The notes under the pieces are model-generated. The model had not been told where the DNA came from. It saw only the letters and a program-made list of their open reading frames with translations, and ran no database searches. DNA of 64,000 bases from positions 1-64,000 of the forward strand of contig NZ_MUKP01000009.1 in the NCBI RefSeq assembly GCF_002081715.1, in the 5' to 3' direction. Position numbers and translations under genes: made by a program. Each line of letters starts with the position of its first letter. Position 1 is the stretch's first letter. Shown here piece after piece: positions 57,329 through 64,000 of the stretch. Source of the stretch: Nocardia donostiensis. GTDB taxonomy: Bacteria; Actinomycetota; Actinomycetes; Mycobacteriales; Mycobacteriaceae.

Positions 57329-57553
57329 TCAGGCTTCGAACGGGATGGTGTTGCCTGTGGCGTCCCGTTTTCCGATATTGGCTTCGATAGCGGAGACGAG
57401 TTCGACGACGGTTTCCCAGGTGCGGGGTTTGTCGGCGTCGAGGTTGCCGATGGTGTACCAGGTTTCGGTGCCGCGGTAGCGGACCAACCCGGTGCCGGTG
57501 TCGTCGATGGTGACGTCGAGTTCGCCGGACACCGTCCCTTCCTCCTGAGTCAT
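57329..57553 (-). CDS. Small hypothetical protein behind the HNH nuclease gene
   Basis: A 74-residue acidic protein (TVSGELDVTIDDTGTGLVRYRGTETWYTIGNLDADKPRTW...). No domain recognised and no signal peptide. It starts 35 nt after the nuclease gene on the same strand. The start is uncertain because no ribosome-binding site is visible. A nuclease-neutralising role is conceivable, but a cytosolic partner for an exported nuclease is not required. Confidence 0.65.
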   Translation of the reverse strand: MTQEEGTVSGELDVTIDDTGTGLVRYRGTETWYTIGNLDADKPRTWETVVELVSAIEANIGKRDATGNTIPFEA

Positions 57554-57588
57554 GATGGAGGTTTTGGCGCGGATCTGGATGATGTCGC

Positions 57589-58377
57589 TTATTTGAACTC
57601 TCCTCGGTTGATGCACTCGTCCACAGCGGTGCGCAACGCGGTATGTTCGTCGGAATCCACGGTCAGGGCGTACTTTACCTTCACGCCGAGGTATCGCTTG
57701 ATGTATTCGCACCGGAATTTCCCGGGCGGCAGATAGTCGGCGATGTCCTGGTCGCCCTTGGAGCGGTTGGCCGAGGGGTCGGATGCTTCGAGGTTGAGCG
57801 CATCGTTGGCGATACGGCGGCGGGTGTCCTTGTCGAGTTTGCCTGCGCCGGAACGCCACGCCTCGGCCAGCGCGACGATGTGCTCGGCGTCGACTCCGGA
57901 TGGGTCGGTGATCCATTTGTACGGCTGCAGCTCACCGGTTTTGCGGTCGGCCACCCCGTATTCGTCGCGCCAGCCGCCGTCGGCGCCGATGCTGAATTCG
58001 CAGGTCTTCGGGTCGAGGGTGACCGAGCCGACGGCGTCGCGCAGCAACATCACCTCACGGGTGGTGCAGCGGAGGTATTTCGCGTATTCGTCGCCGAAAC
58101 CGTGCTCGGGCTCGTTGTTGTCCCAGTGCGGGAACTCCTCGCGGCGGTAACCTTTCATCGGTGCTTCTGCGGCGACGACGAGATCGTCGAACAGCGCGTT
58201 GATCTCTCCGCTGGAGATTGTCGCGCCGCCGGTCGGGCCGGACCCGCGTCCGCCGCTGCCGGTGAGTTCCTCGACGAACACGTACCCGACGAACAGGACA
58301 GCGGCCAGCACGATCGCCGAAACCGCGGCAACCACGCCGCGCAGAGCTGCGGAAGCGCGCGACCACAGGCCCTTCAT
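57589..58377 (-). CDS. Exported, membrane-anchored HNH nuclease (GmrSD/DUF1524 type)
   Basis: A 262-residue protein. A single N-terminal helix (14-36) acts as anchor or uncleaved signal, followed by a Gly/Ser linker. The nuclease domain has HW at 84-85, DAEHIVAL with His166 as the general base, and NDALNLEASDPSANRSKGDQ (Asn191-Gln210), the usual DUF1524 HNH pattern. It would act outside the membrane; uptake of environmental DNA for nutrition is one possibility. Confidence 0.9.
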   Translation of the reverse strand: MKGLWSRASAALRGVVAAVSAIVLAAVLFVGYVFVEELTGSGGRGSGPTGGATISSGEINALFDDLVVAAEAPMKGYRREEFPHWDNNEPEHGFGDEYAKYLRCTTREVMLLRDAVGSVTLDPKTCEFSIGADGGWRDEYGVADRKTGELQPYKWITDPSGVDAEHIVALAEAWRSGAGKLDKDTRRRIANDALNLEASDPSANRSKGDQDIADYLPPGKFRCEYIKRYLGVKVKYALTVDSDEHTALRTAVDECINRGEFK

Positions 58378-58919
58378 CGTGCGACCTCAGCGGGGGCGAT
58401 GCCGGCAGCGGCCGGGAAGCCTGCTGCCCGTGGGGATAACTGTGCTGTGAACGTCAACGGTCTTCCTTGCCACTACGCGAGAACTGCCGAGCGCCAAGCT
58501 ACCCGGCCCCCGATGAACTGGAAGCATGCACCAGTGATGACTTCCGGCACACCATCTGCCCGTTGAATACCCTCCCGCGGCGCAGGGCAACCCCCTGAAT
58601 GCGGACCGGCCCCCGAGTCGCCGTGCCGGCGCCGACTCGGGGGCGGCCTGCCACGGGCGAGTTCGAACTGTGGTTCGCGCGACGATGGAAGCGGGCCGGT
58701 TGTCCGGACCGGTGGCCGCGTCGCTGCCACCTCGAGGCTGATGAGGGGGTAGTCCCGGGGTGACGTGTCGCGCGAACGCGAACTCGTCGTGACGATCTGT
58801 CGGCCAGAGCGGATGAGCCCTCGGCCAAGTCCATCGTGACCAGTACTACAGCACGACAGCGCTCTAGTACTACATAGATGAAGAGTAAATGTTCATATTC
58901 GACTGTGTAAACACTTTAC
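58378..58919. other. 542-nt region between the HNH nuclease and phoU genes
   Basis: No reliable gene. Structures: a perfect 11-bp stem CCCCCGAGTCG/CGACTCGGGGG (58610-58643) that could end phoU transcription; a distant inverted pair GTTCGCGCGAC (58673-58683) / GTCGCGCGAAC (58767-58777); and a direct repeat AGTACTACA at 58842 and 58866 in an unusually AT-rich stretch (58840-58920). Confidence 0.5.
58610..58643. terminator. Possible terminator hairpin downstream of phoU
   Basis: Perfect 11-bp GC-rich stem with a 12-nt loop, about 280 nt past the phoU stop when read leftward. There is no T tract, so it may equally be a structured or regulatory element. Confidence 0.4.
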
Positions 58920-59588
58920 CTATTTCTCGTCGCCGTCCAGGTCCGGCTGGGCGGTCGGTGGAATACCGGTATCCAGGAAGCGGATCAAACGCTCGATACG
59001 GGCGGTGTGGTCGACGGCACGTTCCAGGTGATGGCCGAGCAGTGCGAGTTCGATGGCTTCGTCGGTGGTTCCGGTCCAGGCGGGGGCGGCCAGGGCCGAA
59101 TGCAGCTGCCGATTCAGCGTTTCCATGGCTTCGGCATCGGATTCCTCGGCGGGATCCTGATGTCCGGAAGCGACGGCGCGGCCTGCGCGGGCGGTGGCCT
59201 GGGCCGCGACACAGCCCATTTCGGCGAACAGGTCGAGGATATGCTGCGGGGCGACCGGCTCCGGGTGGCTTTTGTACACCTGGTCGGCGGCGCGGCTGGT
59301 GAGCCAGCCGATGCGGGACAGTTCACCGGCGATCTGGATCGCGGTCACCACATGACGCAGATCACGCGCGACCGGCGCCTGCAACGCCAGCAGCACCACT
59401 GTCCGCGCCTCGCACGCGCTGTACATTTTCTGCAGCTGCTCGTCGAGGGCGAAGACCTCGTAGGTCGCGGTGAGGTCGGCTCCGACGAGTGCGTCGGTGA
59501 CGCGCTCGGCGGCGCCCTGGGCGAGCCGGCACATCTGCGTCAAATCTGCGGTCAACGCGACGAGCTCGTTGGTGAACTGGGTTCGCAC
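58920..59588 (-). CDS. phoU: PhoU-family phosphate signalling regulator
   Basis: A 222-residue helical protein with two PhoU repeats: RTQFTNELVALTADLTQMCRLA at the start of the first and the RDLRHVVTAIQIAGELSRIGWLTSRAADQ core, then HLERAVDHTARIERLIRFLDTG in the second. PhoU links the Pst transporter to a two-component phosphate sensor; no pst or pho genes are adjacent. GTG 59588 gives the family N terminus. The second repeat is slightly degenerate. Confidence 0.92.
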   Translation of the reverse strand: MRTQFTNELVALTADLTQMCRLAQGAAERVTDALVGADLTATYEVFALDEQLQKMYSACEARTVVLLALQAPVARDLRHVVTAIQIAGELSRIGWLTSRAADQVYKSHPEPVAPQHILDLFAEMGCVAAQATARAGRAVASGHQDPAEESDAEAMETLNRQLHSALAAPAWTGTTDEAIELALLGHHLERAVDHTARIERLIRFLDTGIPPTAQPDLDGDEK

Positions 59589-59695
59589 CGCTGAATTGTC
59601 GCCTATGCCTGTGGTGCGGGTCGATCGATCCGGCAATCTTGTCCGCCCCTCGCCGGTTCCCGCCTGCTCGTATCCTGCGGTGTTACCGTCGACAC

Positions 59696-60091
59696 ATGCC
59701 GAGCAGGCGCGATATTCAGCATCGTCTGGTCACCACCTTCCAGCGAAGGTTGGGCAACCCGTTGCTGCGCAGGCTGCCCTCCCAGCAACTGCTGGAAACC
59801 ACCGGTCGCATCAGCGGTGAGCCGCGCATTACTCCCATCGGTGGCAGGCGGGTGGGCTCGCAGTACTGGTTCGTTTCCGAGTTCGGTGAACGTTCGCAGT
59901 ACATCCGCAATATCAAGATCGACAACCGGGTGCGGGTCAGGTTGGGTGGGCGCTGGTACACCGGCACCGCGCATCTGCTGCCCGACGACGATGCCCGGCT
60001 GCGCCTGCGCTCGCTGCCGCGGCTCAATAGCGCGGGGGTGCGCACTATGGGCACCGACCTACTGACCGTGCGCGTCGATCTGGATTCCTGA
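59696..60091 (+). CDS. F420-type nitroreductase-family protein (DDN-like)
   Basis: A 131-residue split-barrel protein of the deazaflavin-dependent nitroreductase family: LLETTGRISGEPRITPIGGRRVGSQYWFVSEFGER near 35-70 and IKIDNRVRVRLGGRW near 77-91. These use reduced F420 for quinone or nitro reduction. Start at ATG 59696. A separate transcription unit divergent from phoU, 107 nt apart. Confidence 0.88.
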   Translation: MPSRRDIQHRLVTTFQRRLGNPLLRRLPSQQLLETTGRISGEPRITPIGGRRVGSQYWFVSEFGERSQYIRNIKIDNRVRVRLGGRWYTGTAHLLPDDDARLRLRSLPRLNSAGVRTMGTDLLTVRVDLDS

Positions 60092-60366
60092 CCAGCGCGA
60101 ACTTTTCCGATACCGCCTTCGCCGGGTCTTTCCGGTGAGCGGCCGTTCAGTCGTGCCGGCACGGGGGTGTGATTGCTAACACGCAAGTCTGGTCTGCATA
60201 GAGTGAACGGCTAGTAGGTGATGACCGTCACATGGGTCCGGATTTGTATGTCACCTTACGTAACGATTAGCTTCCTCTGGGTTGGCACCGACGCCGAACC
60301 CGGAAAGTTGTGCGTTATGAACCTCGAGACACCACGCGTCGCGGCTGCGGCACGGGGGCTGCGCCG
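60092..60366 (+). other. Promoter region of the mce operon
   Basis: A 275-nt gap before yrbEA with no gene. TTACGTAA (60256-60263), a perfect 8-bp palindrome, lies in an AT-richer stretch, and TGACCGTCA near 60225 is a second short one. No known Mce1R or KstR motif was recognised by eye. Confidence 0.45.
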
Positions 60367-61212
60367 ATGACTTCCGACACTCGCACTCCGGCCACCGACT
60401 CCGCCGTGCAAATCGTCCGCAAAAACTTCTCCGGCACAGTCGTCTCGTCCTTGCGGACATTCGGGCGGGCAGTCGGGATGGCGCAGGAATCGGTGACCGG
60501 CGCGGTCGGCGATATCGCGCGCGGCCGGTTCCAGTGGCAGGAAACGCTGATCCAGGCCTGGCGGCTGGTCACCGTGACCGCCTTCCCCGCCATCCTGATG
60601 GCGGTGCCGTTCGGGGTGATCGTGTCGGTGCAGGTGGGCAACCTGATCCACAACCTCGGCGCGGACTCGCTGCTCGGGGCGACCGGCGGGCTGGGCGTGA
60701 TCAAACAGGGCGCACCGATGGCGACCGGGTTCCTGCTCGGCGGCGCGGGCGCGGCAGCCATCGCCGCAGATCTGGGCGCACGCACCATCCGCGAGGAGAT
60801 CGACGCACTCAACACCATGGGCATCAGCCCGATCCACCGGCTGGTGATCCCGCGGATGGCGGCGATGCTGCTCGTGGCGCCACTGCTGAACGTGCTGGTG
60901 ATCTTCGTCGGTGTGCTCGCCGGATACATGGTCGCGATCGGCGGGCAGGGCGTGACACCAGGCTCCTACTGGGCGACATTCGGGTCGTTCACCACCGCAG
61001 CCGATGTGTGGGTATCGCTGCTCAAGGCGTTGATCTTCGGGTTCCTGGTGGTGGTCATCGCCTGCCAGCGCGGGCTGGAAGCCAAGGGCGGCCCACGCGG
61101 TGTCGCCGACGCGGTGAACGCCGCGGTGGTGCTGTCGGTGGTGTCGATCGTGATCGTGAACCTGGGGATGACCCAGATCACCGCCATGTTCATGCCGACA
61201 AGGTTCGCGTGA
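60367..61212 (+). CDS. yrbEA: YrbE/MlaE-family permease A of an mce locus
   Basis: A 281-residue permease with five or six helices in the MlaE fold (TVTAFPAILMAVPFGVIVSVQVGNL, the ABC-contact segment DLGARTIREEIDALNTMGI, PRMAAMLLVAPLLN). It pairs with YrbEB in the ABC importer of the Mce system, which moves lipids or sterols and is energised by the MceG ATPase encoded elsewhere. ATG 60367. The stop overlaps the next start by one base (TGATG). Confidence 0.95.
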   Translation: MTSDTRTPATDSAVQIVRKNFSGTVVSSLRTFGRAVGMAQESVTGAVGDIARGRFQWQETLIQAWRLVTVTAFPAILMAVPFGVIVSVQVGNLIHNLGADSLLGATGGLGVIKQGAPMATGFLLGGAGAAAIAADLGARTIREEIDALNTMGISPIHRLVIPRMAAMLLVAPLLNVLVIFVGVLAGYMVAIGGQGVTPGSYWATFGSFTTAADVWVSLLKALIFGFLVVVIACQRGLEAKGGPRGVADAVNAAVVLSVVSIVIVNLGMTQITAMFMPTRFA

Positions 61213-62078
61213 TGGCTGTTTCGTCTTACGCCCCGAAGGGGCTCGGCTGGCTCACCCGCTACTTCCGGCGCGGCAGCAGGATCATGGGCGCGGTCGACTC
61301 GCTCGGGTTCGTGACGGTCTTCGTCTGGCAGGTGCTGTCATCGATACCGTTGACGCTGCGCCGCTACCGCGCGGAGACCATGAAGGTCGTCACGAATATG
61401 ACCTGGGGCCGCGGTTCGGTGATCGTCGGCGGTGGCACCGTGCCGATGATGATCGTGCTCGGTCTGGTGATCGGCGCGTCGATCGGCGTCGAATCTTTCG
61501 CGACACTGGACATGCTGGGGATGGGGCCGGTGACCGGCATCGTGTCCGCGTTCGCCACCACCCGCGAACTCGCGCCCATCGCCGCGGCGGTCGGGTTCGC
61601 CGCCCAAGCAGGCTGCCGGATCACCGCCGAGATCGGGTCCATGCGGATCTCCGAGGAAATCGACGCCATCGAAGCGCTCGGCCTGCGGTCGGTGCCGTTC
61701 GTGGTCACCACCCGCGTTATCGCAGGCGCCATCGCGATCGTGCCGACCTTCTTGATCGCGCTGATCCTGTCGTATTTCGCCTGCCGCGGCCTGATCACCC
61801 TCGTGCACGGCCAATCCGCAGGTGTCTACGACCACTACTTCTTCCAGTTCGTCGCCGGGTTCGACATCATCGCCGCCACCATCAAAGTCGCCGTGTTCGG
61901 CACCGTGGTGATCCTGGTGCACAGCTACTACGGGTTCTTCGCCACCGGCGGACCAGAAGGCGTCGGTATCGCCTCCGGGCGGGCGGTGCGCGCCAGTTTC
62001 GTCGCCATCATCGCCATCGACATGGTGCTGTCCATCGCACTGTGGGGTTTCAACTCCGCAATCAGCTTCACGGGGTAG
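61212..62078 (+). CDS. yrbEB: YrbE/MlaE-family permease B of an mce locus
   Basis: A 288-residue second permease with the same MlaE fold: VVGGGT or similar near 75, GFAAQAGCRITAEIGSMRISEEIDAIEALGL as the ATPase-contact helix, and VGIASGRAVRASFVAIIAIDMVLS at the end. ATG 61212 overlaps the stop of yrbEA (TGATG), so the two halves of the channel are co-translated. mceA follows after 6 nt. Confidence 0.95.
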   Translation: MAVSSYAPKGLGWLTRYFRRGSRIMGAVDSLGFVTVFVWQVLSSIPLTLRRYRAETMKVVTNMTWGRGSVIVGGGTVPMMIVLGLVIGASIGVESFATLDMLGMGPVTGIVSAFATTRELAPIAAAVGFAAQAGCRITAEIGSMRISEEIDAIEALGLRSVPFVVTTRVIAGAIAIVPTFLIALILSYFACRGLITLVHGQSAGVYDHYFFQFVAGFDIIAATIKVAVFGTVVILVHSYYGFFATGGPEGVGIASGRAVRASFVAIIAIDMVLSIALWGFNSAISFTG

Positions 62079-62084
62079 GGACGG

Positions 62085-63116
62085 ATGCCGAAATACGGAC
62101 TACCAGGGGTTGCCGCGGATCGCAGCCGCGCGCGGACGGTCGGGGTCGCGGTCGTCGCGACGATCGCGGTGCTCGCGCTGGCCGTGACCACCTACCGGGC
62201 GATGCGCACACAAGAGGGTGTGCAGGTCGCGCTGCACACCACGCAGATCGGTGACGGTGTCGTCACGGGCACCCAGGTGCGGGTGGACGGGGTGCGCATC
62301 GGCGAAGTCACCCGGATCGAACCCGCCGAACAGGGCACCCAGCAGATCACCCTGCGGCTCGACGAAACCCGGTTGCACGGACTCGACGACAGCCTGCGCG
62401 TGGACTACGCGCCTGCCAACCTGTTCGGTATCAGCGAGATCGAGCTGCTACCCGGTGCCGGCGGCACACCGTTGCAGTCCGGCAGCGTCGTCGACCTGAC
62501 CGGAGACCGCGCGGCCGATGTGTACGACGCGACCATGGGCAGTCTGCTGCGCAGTACGTCGCAGGTCAGCGGCACCGTGTTCACCCCACAGATGGCCACC
62601 GTCATCGCTCAGGCCGCCGCCGATGTGGAAGCGTTCGCGCCGCTGGTGCAGGCGTTGATCACGGTGGCCCAGACCATCGCCGACAACCAGTCGATGCCCT
62701 CGTCGGAGCTGGTGGGCCGGCTCGGTCCTGCGTTCGACGGCGGCGGGCAGTTCGCGGGAGCCACCATCGAGGTACTGGATCAGATCGTCGATATCGACGT
62801 GCTGCGCAACAACAGGGAACACTACGACCGCGGCGTTACGGCGTTGACCGAGCAGATCCTGCCTGCTCTGGGCACCACACTCACCGCGGCGAAGCAGCTG
62901 TCCGGGTACACCGACATGCTGGCCCCCGTACTGGATGTGCTGGCGCAGACGGTGTCACGTCCACAGCAGTCCGCGGCCGAACTGCGTGACCTGCTCACCC
63001 GGCTAGAGGCCGCGTTCCGCGACGGTCCCGACGGGCCCGTTCTCGACCTCGAGGTGGAGTTGCGCGGCGTGCCAGGTATCGCGGTGCCGTTGCTCGGGCT
63101 GGGAGGTGTGCGATGA
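62085..63116 (+). CDS. mceA: Mce-family substrate-binding protein A
   Basis: A 343-residue membrane-anchored Mce protein: helix 18-37, then an MlaD/MCE beta-barrel domain at about 46-125 (VALHTTQIGDGVVTGTQVRVDGVRIGEVTRI), and a helical needle region 130-310. Together with MceB-F it forms the periplasmic tunnel to the YrbE permease. The gene overlaps mceB by ATGA. Confidence 0.93.
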   Translation: MPKYGLPGVAADRSRARTVGVAVVATIAVLALAVTTYRAMRTQEGVQVALHTTQIGDGVVTGTQVRVDGVRIGEVTRIEPAEQGTQQITLRLDETRLHGLDDSLRVDYAPANLFGISEIELLPGAGGTPLQSGSVVDLTGDRAADVYDATMGSLLRSTSQVSGTVFTPQMATVIAQAAADVEAFAPLVQALITVAQTIADNQSMPSSELVGRLGPAFDGGGQFAGATIEVLDQIVDIDVLRNNREHYDRGVTALTEQILPALGTTLTAAKQLSGYTDMLAPVLDVLAQTVSRPQQSAAELRDLLTRLEAAFRDGPDGPVLDLEVELRGVPGIAVPLLGLGGVR

Positions 63117-64000
63117 CGACGGTACGCGGCGCGGCGTGGCGGCTTGCGGTGTTCGCCGCGGTGATGGTGGTGGTGCTGCTGCTGGTGCTCACGGCATTAC
63201 AGCGGCCGGTGGCCGGGAACACCGAAACCCACGACGCCCTGTTCACCGACGCCAATGGGCTCACAGTCGGCGACGATGTGCGCATGTACGGCGTGCAGGT
63301 CGGCAAGGTGGAGAGCCTGACCCTCGACGGCGACAAGGCGCGGGTGCGGTTCACCCTCACCGACGACACCCCCGTCTACGACAACAGCACCCTCGCCATC
63401 CGCTACCAGAACCTCACCGGTCAGCGGTACATCGACCTGCAGCAGCAGCCGAACCCCGGCGCGCGGCTGGCCGCGGGCGCCATCATCGGCACCGATATGA
63501 CGATCCCGTCGTTCGATGTGACCAGCCTGTTCAACGGTCTGAAACCGGTGCTGGCCACCATGTCGCCGGAAGCGATCAACCAGTTCACCGAAAGCATGCT
63601 CGCTGTCATCGAAGGCGACGGCGCCGGGATCGGTCCCGCACTCGACGCCATCGAACAGCTCAGCGCCTACGTCGGCGACCGACAACAGGTCATCGGCACC
63701 CTGGTCCGCAATATGTCCGATATCGCCGACCGGGTGGGTGGGCGGCTGCCGCATCTGGTGCCGCTGCTGGCTCGGCTCACCGATATTTTCGAGGCGTTGC
63801 AGACCAACGTCGGCGGGCTGGCCGAGTTCGCGATGACGGCGCCGTCGGTGCTCGCCCCGGTGGACCGGCTGCTGGGCGCGCTCGGGCTGACCCCGGAAAG
63901 CGGGCCGGATATCGACGCGATGATCCGCGGGTTGTTCCCCGATCCGCAGCAGGCGGTCGAGGTATTCGGCCGGTTGCCCGGCCTGCTCGCCTCGGTCGAT
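63113..64000 (+). CDS. mceB: Mce-family protein B (3' end beyond window)
   Basis: 296 codons are visible. Helix 7-28 as anchor, MCE domain at about 38-120 (FTDANGLTVGDDVRMYGVQVGKVESLTL, YQNLTGQRYIDLQQ), then helical needle. The frame is still open at base 64000. ATG 63113 overlaps the mceA stop. mceC-F are expected outside the window. Confidence 0.93.
   Translation, partial: MTTVRGAAWRLAVFAAVMVVVLLLVLTALQRPVAGNTETHDALFTDANGLTVGDDVRMYGVQVGKVESLTLDGDKARVRFTLTDDTPVYDNSTLAIRYQNLTGQRYIDLQQQPNPGARLAAGAIIGTDMTIPSFDVTSLFNGLKPVLATMSPEAINQFTESMLAVIEGDGAGIGPALDAIEQLSAYVGDRQQVIGTLVRNMSDIADRVGGRLPHLVPLLARLTDIFEALQTNVGGLAEFAMTAPSVLAPVDRLLGALGLTPESGPDIDAMIRGLFPDPQQAVEVFGRLPGLLASVD

Overview
The window reads as chromosome of a mycolic-acid actinomycete, most likely Nocardia or a close relative. 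The evidence is the actinobacterial 23S and 5S rRNA, uniformly high G+C in third codon positions, NucS in place of a MutS-type repair enzyme, a YrbE/Mce transporter operon, and a gene order that follows Mycobacterium tuberculosis Rv1321 to Rv1343c almost gene for gene. Ortholog statements come from remembered family sequences and gene order; no search was run.

Layout. 1-2.7 kb: 3' part of a 23S gene, the 5S gene and a strong terminator. 2.86-38.1 kb: conserved core. It holds nucS, a DivIVA-like coiled-coil gene, methylmalonyl-CoA epimerase, a thiolase, a thioredoxin-fold/TPR protein, the alpha-glucan genes glgB, glgE and glgP, dinG with the NAD-salvage pair pncA/pncB, clpS, a DUF2017 gene, a P1 peptidase, the sulfur-carrier cysteine pathway mec-cysO-cysM, a rhomboid protease, an MBL phosphodiesterase, rph, rdgB and a DUF3817 pair. 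Relative to M. tuberculosis the core carries insertions: a TetR/hydrolase pair, a dithiol-oxidase-like flavoprotein, a UvrA-like ATPase with a TetR/VOC pair between glgE and glgP, an NCS2 permease, a DoxX protein and pncA. murI is missing from its usual place between the rhomboid and MBL genes.

38.1-58.4 kb: accessory region. A short-chain dehydrogenase is followed by an HTH/DUF397 pair and a lower-GC block of type VII secretion (ESX) satellite genes: an EspC-like protein with a YxxxD signal, a broken WXG-type protein, a DUF3558 lipoprotein and its partner. Next come an ECF42-type sigma factor with its DGPF (YCII) partner and a divergent reductase, a hydrolase and a methyltransferase. Then comes an EspG chaperone with a long proline-rich ESX substrate. 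The DUF3558 gene and the proline-rich substrate gene, 10.7 kb apart, appear to share a promoter and 5' leader. The region closes with an MFS pump carrying a C-terminal winged-helix-like domain, a PadR regulator, a flavin monooxygenase, a small secreted protein and a secreted HNH nuclease.

58.9-64 kb: phoU, an F420-type reductase, and the start of an mce operon (yrbEA, yrbEB, mceA, mceB) that runs off the right edge.

How the parts work together. glgE and glgB build alpha-glucan from maltose-1-phosphate and glgP degrades it. pncA and pncB turn nicotinamide into nicotinate mononucleotide. Mec, CysO and CysM make cysteine from O-phosphoserine. The sequence shows several regulator/target pairs with visible operators.
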